A stretch of DNA of 51,422 bases from Streptomyces aurantiacus (GTDB taxonomy: Bacteria; Actinomycetota; Actinomycetes; Streptomycetales; Streptomycetaceae): contig NZ_LIPP01000102.1 of assembly GCF_001418335.1 (NCBI RefSeq), forward strand, positions 1 through 51,422. Reading direction: 5' to 3'. Below the pieces are notes generated by a model. The model was not told the origin of the DNA. It did not search any database and was given only the letters and a program-made list of their open reading frames with translations. A program made the translations under genes and the position numbers. Numbering within the stretch: the stretch's first letter is position 1; every line of letters begins with the position of its first letter. Of the stretch, positions 10,293 to 19,046 are shown one piece after another.

Positions 10293-10448
10293 CTGGTGCG
10301 CAGGCACCAGACACGTGAGCGGCTGGTCCGACCGCACCAGGAGAAGACGGCGGCCGGGCACGATGCCCGGCGGACACCGGAAGGACATGTTGGAGACGCG
10401 CGCATCTCGCGCGTTCCCCTTGCCAACCATGTCTGGAGTGATCAACAG
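10293..10448 (+). ncRNA. Structured 5' leader, copy A (upstream of MFS/monooxygenase operon)
   Basis: Conserved element directly upstream of the MFS gene. It contains hairpin 1 (CTGGTGC-GCAG-GCACCAG, 10293-10310), hairpin 2 (CTGGT-N8-ACCAG, 10323-10340), hairpin 3 (GCCGGGCA-CGA-TGCCCGGC, 10353-10371), hairpin 4 (ACGCGC..GCGCGT followed by TCCCCTT), then GGAG at 10435 and the GTG start at 10449. A near-identical copy in the opposite orientation precedes the MMPL gene (17447-17605). In the first 64 positions I count four substitutions and one single-base indel; the indel breaks any shared reading frame. CTGGTGCG of hairpin 1 can also pair with CGCACCAG of hairpin 2, giving an alternative fold. 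I do not recognise the family. Confidence 0.7.
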
Positions 10449-11852
10449 GTGGCGGCGTCCGAAACCGTGATTTCCCCGGTCCGTATCGGGAGATGGTCCA
10501 TCGGTGCCCTCGGCATCCTGGCGCTCTCCCTCGGCACCCTGCAGTCGGTGGTGGAGCCCGCGCTCCCGCTGCTGCAACGCGAGTTGGACGTCAGCCCTTC
10601 CGAAGGGGCGCTGATCGGCAACACGTTGCTCATCACCGGCGCGGTCGTCACACCCGTCGCCGGCAAACTCGGTGACCGCTTCGGCGGAAAGCGGGTGCTG
10701 GTCTGGCTGATGGCCGTGGTCTCGGCCGGTGGTCTGCTGGCAAGCCTGGCGCCGAACCTGCCGGTGCTGTTGCTCGGCCAGGTGTTGCAGGGCGTCATGG
10801 TGGGTGCGCTGCCGCTGTCGTTCATCCTGGTGCGCAAACACCTCCCGGCACGGGAGTCACAGGTGGCGATCGGTGTGGTCGTCGCGCTGTTCACGGGCGG
10901 CGGCATGGCGGGGATGCTGTTCGCCGGGCCGCTCGCGGAAACGCTGTCCTGGCACTGGATGTTCGCGCTGCCCACGATCCTGATCATCGCGACGACCCTG
11001 GTCGTGATGTGGCTGATGCCGCACGACCCGCCGATCCGGACGGACCACGGCATCGACTGGCCCGGCGTGGTCCTGCTGAGCGGCACGCTGCTCGCGTTCA
11101 TGCTCGGGCTCGTGACGGTGACCCGGGAGGGCGGCCTGCCGCCCCTCGCGGTCGGCGCCATCGCGGTGGTCGTGATCGCTCTCGCGAGCGGATGGGTCGC
11201 CGTCGAGCGCCGGGCGGCCTCGCCGATGGTCGATCTGCGCATGCTGGCGAGGCCCGCGATGCGCAACGCGTTCGTGCTCACCTTCGTCATCACCACCAGT
11301 TCCGGGATGGTGGTCTTTCTGCTCCCGCAGCTGTTCGGGCTGTCGGCCGACGGGTACGGCTTCGGAGCCGACACCACCGACATCGGGCTGCTCCTGCTGC
11401 CCGGCGCCATCGCCGGCGCGCTGAGCGACTCGGTCGGCGGGATCGCGGCGCGGCGTTTCGGTCCGCGTCTCGTGGTCGTCCTGGGCACCGTCGTCACGAC
11501 GGCCACGATGATCGCCCTGGCATCGCTGCACAGCGCGGAATGGCAGCTCTCGCTCGCGAAGGTGCTGACCGCGCTCGCCGCGGGCGTCGCTACCACGGCG
11601 TTGCTCGCCGGCATCGCCACCGCCGTCGACGCGAAGGACACCGGCATCGCCACCAGCCTGCTCGTGGTGACCCGCGTGATCGGCGTCGCCCTGGGCGCCC
11701 AGCTCGGCGCCGCGATCCTCGACGCCAGGACCGACTCGCTGACGGGCCTGCCGACCGAATCGGCCTTCGCCACGGGTTTCGTCGTCGCCGGCCTCGTCGC
11801 CGCACTGTCACTGATCGTTGTCCGCATCACGAGCAAAGAGGCCCACGCATGA
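10449..11852 (+). CDS. MFS drug exporter, EmrB/QacA-like
   Basis: A 467-residue multi-helix transporter, probably 14 helices, with motif A (GKLGDRFGGKRVL) after helix 2 and an antiporter-type region (GVVVALFTGGGMAGMLFAGPLAE) in helix 5. GTG 10449 is chosen because GGAG lies 10 bases upstream and the same leader-to-start arrangement (CAACAGGTGGCG) is seen at the MMPL gene. The stop overlaps the next ATG (ATGA), so it is coupled to an FAD monooxygenase. The pair looks like an export-plus-modification resistance module; expression is probably set by the upstream structured leader. Confidence 0.87.
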   Translation: MAASETVISPVRIGRWSIGALGILALSLGTLQSVVEPALPLLQRELDVSPSEGALIGNTLLITGAVVTPVAGKLGDRFGGKRVLVWLMAVVSAGGLLASLAPNLPVLLLGQVLQGVMVGALPLSFILVRKHLPARESQVAIGVVVALFTGGGMAGMLFAGPLAETLSWHWMFALPTILIIATTLVVMWLMPHDPPIRTDHGIDWPGVVLLSGTLLAFMLGLVTVTREGGLPPLAVGAIAVVVIALASGWVAVERRAASPMVDLRMLARPAMRNAFVLTFVITTSSGMVVFLLPQLFGLSADGYGFGADTTDIGLLLLPGAIAGALSDSVGGIAARRFGPRLVVVLGTVVTTATMIALASLHSAEWQLSLAKVLTALAAGVATTALLAGIATAVDAKDTGIATSLLVVTRVIGVALGAQLGAAILDARTDSLTGLPTESAFATGFVVAGLVAALSLIVVRITSKEAHA

Positions 11853-13084
11853 CACGTACCGGTCTGTCGATGGACGTGAGTACCGCCACGAAGCGCACGG
11901 TCCTGATCTCCGGGGCCAGCATCTCCGGGCCCGCGCTGGCGTACTGGCTGCACCGGGCCGGATTCGCGGTCACGGTGGTGGAGAAGGCAGGCGCGCTGCG
12001 TGGCGGCGGCTACCCGATCGACATCCGCGGTACCGCTACAGAGGTGGTCCGGCGGATGGGGGTCCTGCCGCGGCTGCGGGACGCTCACATCGACTCGCGC
12101 CGCTTCACCTTCCTCGCCGCGGGCGGCAGCGAGGTGGCCTCGGTCGGCGCGGGCGCCGTCGCCGGCAGCGTCGAGGGCCAGGACCTTGAGGTACGTCGGG
12201 GGGATCTGGCCACGATCCTCTACGCGACGGTGCGCGACGACGTGGAGTTCCTGTTCAACGACTCCATCGACGTCCTCGACCAGTCCGGACAGGACCGGTC
12301 CGGGCAAGGGGTCGACGTCACGTTCCGCAGTGGGCGACGGCGTTCGTTCGACCTGGTGGTCGGCGCCGACGGTATGCACTCGCAGACCCGGGAGGCGCTG
12401 TTCGGACCCGAGGAACAGTTCCACCGCTACCTCGGCTACGCCTTCGCCATCTTCACCATGCCGAACACCTTCGGGCTCTCCCGCGAGGTCGTGCTGTGGA
12501 ACACCCCGGGGAAGGCCGCGGCCCTGTACGCCGTCGGGGACAACGACGAGCTGCACGCCTTCCTGAACTTCCACCGGCCGGAACCGCCGCTCCACGCCCT
12601 CCGGAACCCCGACGCCCAACGGGAACTGGTCGCCACGGTCTTCGCGGACGCGGGCTGGAAGGTCCCCGACATGGTCGACGCCATGCGCGACGCGGACGAC
12701 CTGTTCTTCGACACGGCCGGTCAGATGCGCATGCCCCACTGGTCCAGCGGGCGCGTCGCGCTCGTCGGCGACGCCGCGTACGCACCCTCGTTCCTCACCG
12801 GACAGGGCTCCAGCCTCGCGCTGGTCGGTGCCTACATGCTCGCCCACTCCCTGGCCACGCACCGGGACCACACCGCGGCCCTCGCCGCCTACGAACGCGA
12901 CACCCGCGAGTTCGTGGCCATGAACCAAGTACTGGTCGACAAAGGCTCGGCCACGCTCTTCCCCACCACGGCGGAGGCCCTGGAGCAGCGCGACACCATG
13001 CTGCGTGGCCTCGTCACCATGCCCTCCGCGACGGCGCGACCGGCCCACTCGGCCCTGACGCTGCCGGAGTTCGGCCGGCCGTGA
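11849..13084 (+). CDS. FAD-dependent monooxygenase (TetX/PHBH type)
   Basis: A 411-residue class A flavoprotein: N-terminal dinucleotide motif VLISGASISGPALAYWL (a GxSxxG variant of the usual GxGxxG) with the ribose-binding acidic residue in VVEKA, the middle DG motif VVGADGMHSQTR, and the GD motif RVALVGDAAYAPSFLTGQG. Such enzymes hydroxylate aromatic substrates, and close relatives inactivate tetracyclines or rifamycins. The ATG overlaps the exporter stop by the ATGA arrangement. A role in modifying an antibiotic or aromatic toxin is inferred from the neighbour, not shown. Confidence 0.87.
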   Translation: MTRTGLSMDVSTATKRTVLISGASISGPALAYWLHRAGFAVTVVEKAGALRGGGYPIDIRGTATEVVRRMGVLPRLRDAHIDSRRFTFLAAGGSEVASVGAGAVAGSVEGQDLEVRRGDLATILYATVRDDVEFLFNDSIDVLDQSGQDRSGQGVDVTFRSGRRRSFDLVVGADGMHSQTREALFGPEEQFHRYLGYAFAIFTMPNTFGLSREVVLWNTPGKAAALYAVGDNDELHAFLNFHRPEPPLHALRNPDAQRELVATVFADAGWKVPDMVDAMRDADDLFFDTAGQMRMPHWSSGRVALVGDAAYAPSFLTGQGSSLALVGAYMLAHSLATHRDHTAALAAYERDTREFVAMNQVLVDKGSATLFPTTAEALEQRDTMLRGLVTMPSATARPAHSALTLPEFGRP

Positions 13085-13135
13085 CCTGATGCACCGGGGC
13101 CGCAGACCGCCGGCCGCAAGCGCCGACCCCGCGGT

Positions 13136-13810
13136 TCAGTCGTCGGGGGCGGCGTGGGCCAGGCCCGTCCGGTAGGCGATGACGACGAGTTGGGCCCGGT
13201 CGCGGGCCTCCAGCTTCGTCATGGCGCGCTGCACATGGGCGCGGACGGTGAAGGGGCTGAGGAACATCCGCTCGGCGATCTCCTGGTTGGACAGGCCGGT
13301 CGCGACCAGGGCCACCATCTCGCGTTCGCGCGGGGTGAGCACGGCGAGCTGTTCGGGGTGGTGCGGCAGGGTGTCGTCCGGTGTGGACAGGAAACGGGCG
13401 ACCAGGGAGCGGGTCGCGGCGGGCGACAGCAGAGTGTCGCCGCCTGCGATCGTCCGCACGGCGTCCAGCAGGTCCTCCGCCCCGATGCCCTTGCCGATGA
13501 AGCCGCCGGCCCCCGCGCGCAGCGCCTGGGCGACGTACTCGTCGGTCTCGTAGGTGGTGAGGATCAGGATGCGGCTGTCGCGCAGCTCGGGGTCCGCGCA
13601 GATCTGCGACGTGGCGGTGAGACCGTCCACCTCGGGCATCCGGATGTCCATGACCACCACGTCCGGGCGCAGCTCCCGGGTGAGTCTCACCGCCTCCCTG
13701 CCGTCGGCGGCCTCGCCGACCACGGTGATGTCGTCGGCGCTGTCGAGAAGCATCCGGAAGGCGCCGCGCAGCAGGGCCTGGTCGTCGGCGAGGAGCACGC
13801 GGAGCGTCAC
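13136..13810 (-). CDS. NarL/LuxR-type response regulator
   Basis: A 224-residue regulator: receiver domain with acidic pocket (LLADDQ), phosphoacceptor Asp55 in VVVMDIRMPEVDG and conserved Lys in FIGKG, followed by a LuxR helix-turn-helix (LTPREREMVALVATGLSNQEIAERM, about 157-181). The start overlaps the stop of the histidine kinase gene (ATGA). It is the last gene of an MMPL exporter-kinase-regulator operon and probably controls that exporter. Confidence 0.9.
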   Translation of the reverse strand: MTLRVLLADDQALLRGAFRMLLDSADDITVVGEAADGREAVRLTRELRPDVVVMDIRMPEVDGLTATSQICADPELRDSRILILTTYETDEYVAQALRAGAGGFIGKGIGAEDLLDAVRTIAGGDTLLSPAATRSLVARFLSTPDDTLPHHPEQLAVLTPREREMVALVATGLSNQEIAERMFLSPFTVRAHVQRAMTKLEARDRAQLVVIAYRTGLAHAAPDD

Positions 13811-15186
13811 GGCGCCTCACCGGCCTCTCCACCGCCTGTCCGTCCGGTCCGTCCGGTCCGTCCTTCACCTGTCGGGCCGTCAGCCGTCTGCCCCTCCACG
13901 GTCGTTGCTCCGTCGGCCGGCCGCGGCGGCTCCTTGGCGGGCGGGAGGGGCAGCTGGGCGGAGACGAGGAAACCGCCCTCCGGGCGCCTGCCCGCGAAGA
14001 GGTGTCCACCGACCGCGGTGGCGCGTTCACGCATGCCGATCAGACCGTAACCGGGCGAACGGTCCGACACCGTGAACGCACTCGGCACCGGCACCGGGGA
14101 ACCGCCCGGTCCCCTGGCCGAACCCGGTCCCGTGAGCGCGGTCGGCGCCGTGCGGGCGCCCCGCCCGTCGTCGGCGACGGTGATGGTCACGCGATCGCTG
14201 CCCCAGGCGAGGCGCACCCGGGCGCTGCCGGTACCGGCGTGCTTGGTCACGTTGGTCAGGGCCTCCTGGATGATGCGGTAGGCGGTGAGGTCCACTCCCG
14301 GCGGCAGCGGCCTGGCCGTGCCCTCCTGGTGCACCGACACCTCCAGACCCGCGCGGCGGAAGGACGCGAGGAGCGTGGGGAGCCGGGACAGACCGGGCGG
14401 CGGTTCGGCGGGCGTGGCCGTGTCCCCGGACTGGCGCAGCAGACCGACCGTGGACCGCAGATCGTCGAGCGCGTCGCTGGTGGTCGCGACGAGTTCCGCG
14501 AGGCTCTTGCGGGTCTGCTCCGGGCGGGTGTCGAAGAGGTGGGCGGCGACCGTGGCCTGCGCGTTGGCGAGGGTGATCTGGTGGGCGACGAGGTCGTGCA
14601 GTTCCCGGGCGATGCGCACCCGTTCCTCGGCCACGCGCCGGCGTGCCTCGCTGTCCCGGCTCTCCTCGGCCCGCCGGGCCCGCTCCTCCACGGCCGCCAG
14701 GTAGGCCCGCCGGTTCCGCACCGAGTGACCGAGTACGCCGGCCACCAGCGGGAACGCCGCCACCACCCCCAACCTGCTCGTGTCCGTCCACGAGAGGTCC
14801 TCGAACACGGGGGTGGAGGCGACCAGCAGCGCGGCGCAGACGAGCAACGCCGCACCCGTCGTGCGCCGTTCCCTGCGCTCGGCGAGTGAGTAGGCGCTGA
14901 TCACGGCGGGGGCCACGATGAGCGGGGTCAGCATGAGATCCAGGGGCACGGCCAGCATGCCGCACCCTGTCGTGGCCGCCAGGGCCGCCAGGGGTGCCCG
15001 GTGCCGTAGCGGCAGCAGGGCACAGGACACCACGGCCAGGAGGTAGGTGGTGGCGGGCGGCGGTGCCAGCGCGTCGTCGTGCACCACGCCGCCGAGCAGG
15101 CAGATCACGAACGCCGTCGCGATGACAGCTGCCTCCCGCCACCACGCGCCGCGTGGTCGCGGGCCATCGCCGCCCGGGTACGTCAT
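13807..15186 (-). CDS. Sensor histidine kinase (HisKA_3 family)
   Basis: A 459-residue kinase with about four or five membrane helices in residues 18-155, a short coiled linker, a dimerisation domain with the phosphoacceptor His197 in ARELHDLVAHQITLANAQ, and an ATPase domain with N-box (RIIQEALTNVTKHAG) and G-box (VADDGRGA). A roughly 20-residue insertion rich in Gly and Pro lies inside the ATPase domain, and the C-terminus is a TGRTGRTG-type low-complexity tail. The extracellular part is minimal, so it probably senses a signal within the membrane. It begins 7 bases after the MMPL gene. Confidence 0.9.
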   Translation of the reverse strand: MTYPGGDGPRPRGAWWREAAVIATAFVICLLGGVVHDDALAPPPATTYLLAVVSCALLPLRHRAPLAALAATTGCGMLAVPLDLMLTPLIVAPAVISAYSLAERRERRTTGAALLVCAALLVASTPVFEDLSWTDTSRLGVVAAFPLVAGVLGHSVRNRRAYLAAVEERARRAEESRDSEARRRVAEERVRIARELHDLVAHQITLANAQATVAAHLFDTRPEQTRKSLAELVATTSDALDDLRSTVGLLRQSGDTATPAEPPPGLSRLPTLLASFRRAGLEVSVHQEGTARPLPPGVDLTAYRIIQEALTNVTKHAGTGSARVRLAWGSDRVTITVADDGRGARTAPTALTGPGSARGPGGSPVPVPSAFTVSDRSPGYGLIGMRERATAVGGHLFAGRRPEGGFLVSAQLPLPPAKEPPRPADGATTVEGQTADGPTGEGRTGRTGRTGGGEAGEAP

Positions 15187-15193
15187 GGCCGGC

Positions 15194-17446
15194 TCAGCCC
15201 CGGCCGACGGGGAACCGCGGCACCGCCGTGTCCGGCCCGGCCGTGGCGACCGGGTCGTGCCTGTTCAGCGCCTCGCCCTCGATGTCCACGTTCGGCAGCA
15301 CGCGGTTCAGGATACGGGGCAGCCACCAGGCCCGGTGGCCGAGCAGTGCCAGGACCGCGGGTGCGATCGCCATCCGGACCACGAAGGCGTCGAAGGCGAC
15401 GGCGGAGGCCAGGCCGACGCCCATCGTCTGGATGGTCGGGCTGCTCATCCCGATGAATCCGGCGAACACGCTGATCATGATGATCGCCGCCGCGGCCACC
15501 ACGCGTCCGCTGTGCCGGAACCCGTTGACGATCGCCTCTTCGGGGGACGCGCCGTGTACGTAGGTCTCTCGCATCCGGGTGAGGAGGAAGACCTCGTAGT
15601 CCATGGCGAGGCCGAAGACTATGCCGATGATGAGGATCGGCATCAGCGACATGACGGGTCCGGTCTGCTCGATGCCGATCAGGTCCGCTCCCCAGCCCCA
15701 CTGGAAGACGACGACGAGGACGCCGAAGGCGGCACCCACCGACAGCAGGAATCCGAGCGCGGCCTTGACCGGGACCAGGACCGAGCGGAAGACCAGCGTC
15801 AGCAGGAGCACCGCCAGGCCGATGACCACGGTCAGATAGGGGAGGAGGGCGTCGGACATGGCTTCGGAGATGTCGATGTTCAGCGCGGTGGTGCCGGTCA
15901 CCGCGATATCGGCGCCCGTGTCGGCCTCGACGCCGGAGAGCGCGTCCCGGATCGTGTGCACCAGGTCCTTGGTCTCACCGCTGTTCGGGGCCGTCTTCGG
16001 GACGGCGGTGAGCAGGGCCGTGTCCTTGTCCTCGCTGAGCACCGGATCACCGACCGACGCGACCCCGTCCACTGCTCGTACGGTCTTGACGACCAGGTCC
16101 GTGGTGGCCTGGGTGTCCGCAGACCCCGAGGACGCTGCCGTGTCCACGACCACGGTCAAGGGGCCGTTGAAGCCCGGGCCGAAGCCTTCCGACAGCAGGT
16201 CGTAGGCGCGGCGCTGGGTGGTCTCCACCGACTTGGACTCGTCGCCGGGCAGCCCGAGTTCGAGGCTCAGCACCGGCAGGGCGACGACGCCGAGACCGAG
16301 TACGGCGGTCACCAGCACGGCCACCGGCCGGCGCAGCACGAAGCGCGCCCAGCGGGTGCCGAGCCCGGGCCTGCCGGCCGCGGCGGGCACCGCGTGCGGG
16401 CGCCCGTTCCGCGGCCGGCCGGCCTTGCGGGCGGCGCGGGACAGCACCCGCCGGCCGAAGAAGCCGAACAGCGCGGGTACAAGGGTCAGCGCGACGAGTA
16501 CGGCAAGGGCCACGGCGCCCGCGCCGCCCATGCCCATCTTGGTGAGTTCGGGGATTCCGACGACTCCCAGCCCGACCAGGGCGATGAAGACGGTCGCGCC
16601 GGCGAAGACGACGGCGGAACCCGCCGTGCCCACCGCCCGGCCCGCGGCCTCCTCCGGCTCCCGGCCCTGGGCACGCTCGTCGCGGAAGCGGGAGGTGATG
16701 AAGAGCGCGTAGTCGATGCCGACCGCGAGACCCAGCATCAGCGCCAGGATGGAGACGGTGGACGTCAGGCCCAGCGGCACGGCCAGCGCGGCGACCAGGC
16801 AGAAGGCGATGATCACGCCCACGAAGGCGGTCAGCAGCGACAGTCCGGCCGCGACCACCGACCCGAGGGTGACGATCAGGACCACCGCCGCCACCACGAC
16901 ACCGATGATCTCCGTCGTGCCGCCCGGCTCCTCTTCGGCCTCCAGGGCCGAGCCGCCGATCTCCACGGTCAGCCCCGCGTCCCGGGCCTGGCCCGCGGCG
17001 TCCTCAAGGGCGCTCTTCGTCGACTCGGTCAGGTCGACGGCGTCGGCGGTGTAGGTGATCGTCGAGTAGGCGATGGTGCCGTCCTCGCTGACAGCGCCGG
17101 TCTCGTAGGGGTCGGTGGTCGACCCGACCTGACTGCCCCCGTCCAGCGAGCCGAGCGTGTCCTCGACGGCCGCCTTGTTCTCCCTGGCCGTCACCCGCTG
17201 CCCGTCCGGGGCCTGGAACACCAGGCGGGCGTCGGCACCCTGGGAGTTGCTCTCGGGGAAGCGCTCGTCCAGCAGGTCGAACGCCTTCTGCGACTCTGTG
17301 CCGGGCATGGAGAGGTCCTCTTCCTCCCCGGCCGGCGCCACGGCGGCGGCGAGGACGGCCACCAGGAGGGCACCCAGCCACACGCCACCCACGAGCCGAC
17401 GCCGCCGGAAGGCCCACCGTCCGATCCGGTAAAGAATTGTCGCCAC
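15194..17446 (-). CDS. MMPL-family exporter
   Basis: A 750-residue RND-type transporter with two repeats of one helix, a large extracellular loop and five helices. The proton-relay helix reads VGIDYALFITSRFRDE in the first half and FGLAMDYEVFLLTRMRE in the second, as in MmpL and ActII-3 proteins, which export lipids, glycolipids or antibiotics. The start is GTG 17446, preceded by GGAG and by the same structured leader found at the MFS gene. It heads an operon with a kinase and response regulator, suggesting control by both the leader and the two-component system. Confidence 0.9.
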   Translation of the reverse strand: MATILYRIGRWAFRRRRLVGGVWLGALLVAVLAAAVAPAGEEEDLSMPGTESQKAFDLLDERFPESNSQGADARLVFQAPDGQRVTARENKAAVEDTLGSLDGGSQVGSTTDPYETGAVSEDGTIAYSTITYTADAVDLTESTKSALEDAAGQARDAGLTVEIGGSALEAEEEPGGTTEIIGVVVAAVVLIVTLGSVVAAGLSLLTAFVGVIIAFCLVAALAVPLGLTSTVSILALMLGLAVGIDYALFITSRFRDERAQGREPEEAAGRAVGTAGSAVVFAGATVFIALVGLGVVGIPELTKMGMGGAGAVALAVLVALTLVPALFGFFGRRVLSRAARKAGRPRNGRPHAVPAAAGRPGLGTRWARFVLRRPVAVLVTAVLGLGVVALPVLSLELGLPGDESKSVETTQRRAYDLLSEGFGPGFNGPLTVVVDTAASSGSADTQATTDLVVKTVRAVDGVASVGDPVLSEDKDTALLTAVPKTAPNSGETKDLVHTIRDALSGVEADTGADIAVTGTTALNIDISEAMSDALLPYLTVVIGLAVLLLTLVFRSVLVPVKAALGFLLSVGAAFGVLVVVFQWGWGADLIGIEQTGPVMSLMPILIIGIVFGLAMDYEVFLLTRMRETYVHGASPEEAIVNGFRHSGRVVAAAAIIMISVFAGFIGMSSPTIQTMGVGLASAVAFDAFVVRMAIAPAVLALLGHRAWWLPRILNRVLPNVDIEGEALNRHDPVATAGPDTAVPRFPVGRG

Positions 17447-17605
17447 CTGTTGTCACTCCAAACACCGCTGGACAAGGGGAAATGCGCGGAAGTCACGCGC
17501 CTCCCACACTTCCCTCCGGCGCCCGGCGGGGCATCGTCCTCCGTCGCCGTCTTCCCCTGGTGCGGCCGGACCAGCCGCTCGCGTGTCCTGGTGCCTACGC
17601 ACCAG
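17447..17605 (-). ncRNA. Structured 5' leader, copy B (upstream of MMPL operon)
   Basis: Reverse-strand counterpart of the leader at 10293-10448. Hairpin 1 is CTGGTGC-GTAG-GCACCAG (17605 to 17588) and hairpin 2 is CTGGT-N8-ACCAG (17574 to 17557). It then has GAAGACGGCG, a GC-rich third hairpin with changed sequence, a terminator-like stem (GCGCG..CGCGC followed by ATTTCCCC), GGAG and the GTG start. The stems of hairpins 1 and 2 are identical to copy A; differences fall in loops and linkers. The extra G after hairpin 1 shifts the frame relative to copy A, so conservation is not for a shared peptide. Confidence 0.7.
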
Positions 17606-18071
17606 ACCGACGTGGACGGCGGCAGTGGACCGCGACAGCGGCAAGCCGGACGAGAGACGCCTCACATGCCGGCGCGGACAGTCGACGGCGAAGTACGGGT
17701 CCTCGCGCCAGGGCAACCGTCGCCGGCCGACCCCGTCCGATCGGCAGCGCGACGCCACCGCCGCGCGGTCCGTCCGGGACGTCCAGGCCAGGACCGTACG
17801 GGGGGCGCATGCGGCAATCAGGCGTGGTCAGACATGGTCGGTCGTGGGGTCAGGTCCAGGAAAGAGCGCGATGTCCCACAGGTACGCGCGTACCGACCCG
17901 GCCCGTTGCGAACCGGCCGCGGCGGCGTACGTGACGGCCGGCCGCCGCGGCACGGTGTCCGCGAAAACCCTGTGCCGCGGCCTCGAACCGTCATCCGACG
18001 TTCCGGAAGCTGTGACGCCCGTGAGACGAACCATACGGCGATCACATACATGGGTCAGTTAGTGTCGCCGG
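17606..18071. other. Intergenic region between divergent MMPL operon and TVP38 gene
   Basis: No convincing gene: the open frames here lack coding character and family resemblance. It should hold the MMPL operon promoter (reverse strand, beyond 17605) and the promoter of the downstream membrane-protein gene. For the latter, TAGTGT at 18060-18065 ends 6 bases before ATG 18072 and could be a -10 box of a leaderless transcript. Confidence 0.4.
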
Positions 18072-18857
18072 ATGCTCGATGCCACCACCCGCTCTGGGGG
18101 CACCGCCACGGTCACTCCCCCGCTTCCCGCAACGGAACTCGTCTCCGCAGAGTTCGCCGCCGAGTTCGCCGCCGCGCCGACAGGCCTGGCCGCCCGCTGC
18201 ACAAGAGCACTGCTGTCGCCGTGGTCCCGGCTCTCGCTGCTGGTGGCGCTGCTGGTGTCGGCCGCCACGACGGTGCTGCTGTTCGAGCCGCAGAAGCTGC
18301 TGGCCGACGGCTGGCCGCCCCAGCTGAACGGTGCCGCGGCGGCCGTGGTCTTCGCGGTGGCGTACGGACTGTGCACGGTCGCGTTCGTGCCCAGGCCGCT
18401 CCTCAACCTCGGGGCGGGTGCCCTCTTCGGCTCGCAGCTGGGGCTCGGGACCGCGCTCGCCGGTACGGTCCTCGGGGCCGGGATCGCCTTCGGGCTCGGC
18501 CGGATGCTCGGACAGGACGCGCTGCGCCCCCTGCTGCGCGGGCGTTGGCTGCAGGCCGCCGACGGACAGCTCAGCCGGCACGGCTTCCGTTCGATGATGG
18601 CCGCGCGGCTCTTCCCCGGCGTGCCGTTCTGGGCCGCGAACTACTGCGCGTCCGTGTCCCGCATGGGCTGGTTCGCCTTCCTCCTCGCCACGGGCCTCGG
18701 CTCGATCCCCAACACCGCCGCGTACGCCGTCGCCGGCGCCCGTGCCTCGGCTCCGACCTCCCCCGCCTTCCTGATCGCCATGGCCTTCATCGCGCTCCCG
18801 GCGCTGGCGGGCGCGATCGTCGCCTGGCGCAAACGCCACCACTTCCGCGCCCACTGA
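18072..18857 (+). CDS. TVP38/TMEM64 (DedA-like) membrane protein
   Basis: A 261-residue integral membrane protein. It has the conserved core of the TVP38/SNARE-associated Golgi family: FVPRPLLNLGAGALFG, GTVLGAGIAFGLGRMLG, a re-entrant region, and MMAARLFPGVPFWAANYCASVSRMGWFAFLLATGLGSIPNTAAY (shown here as consecutive landmarks: the RLFPGVPF motif and the GSIPNT motif). Members act in lipid flipping or membrane homeostasis. No ribosome binding site is visible; a -10-like TAGTGT just upstream suggests leaderless translation from ATG 18072. Confidence 0.8.
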   Translation: MLDATTRSGGTATVTPPLPATELVSAEFAAEFAAAPTGLAARCTRALLSPWSRLSLLVALLVSAATTVLLFEPQKLLADGWPPQLNGAAAAVVFAVAYGLCTVAFVPRPLLNLGAGALFGSQLGLGTALAGTVLGAGIAFGLGRMLGQDALRPLLRGRWLQAADGQLSRHGFRSMMAARLFPGVPFWAANYCASVSRMGWFAFLLATGLGSIPNTAAYAVAGARASAPTSPAFLIAMAFIALPALAGAIVAWRKRHHFRAH

Positions 18858-18893
18858 CCCAGGCCCCTCTTCCGGCCTCCCGCTCTCCCCGGC

Positions 18894-19046
18894 CTACGTC
18901 GTCCGGTACACGTCGAGTCGGCCGCACCTCCCGAACCTGCCGTGCGCCGACGGCTGTTCGGCGTAGTCGGCGGGCCGGTCGTAGACCAAGAGATGCGAGA
19001 CGGCGACCCCGCCGGGCAGCGCCGTGGCACCTTCCGCGCGGCTCAC
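18894..19046 (-). CDS. Short ORF coupled to PmoA gene, resembles truncated cupin protein
   Basis: Starts at GTG 19046, which overlaps the stop of the PmoA-family gene (GTGA), and encodes 50 residues. The beginning, GATALPGGVAVSHLLVYD, resembles the N-terminus of cupin proteins found beside sugar-degradation genes, but the cupin barrel is missing. It is either a shortened remnant or an unrelated small protein. Evidence is the overlap plus the weak resemblance. Confidence 0.35.
   Translation of the reverse strand: MSRAEGATALPGGVAVSHLLVYDRPADYAEQPSAHGRFGRCGRLDVYRTT

Noticed and set aside
10217..10318. Possible 33-codon upstream ORF ending inside leader A
   Set aside because: Not present in leader B, no ribosome binding site, and the indel between the copies excludes a shared peptide.
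10442..13048. An 868-codon open frame on the minus strand
   Set aside because: Antisense shadow of the MFS and monooxygenase genes, which have clear motifs.
10449..17446. Biosynthetic gene cluster around the two efflux operons
   Set aside because: No polyketide, peptide or terpene synthase is present; the genes fit self-protection or stress response without a product pathway.
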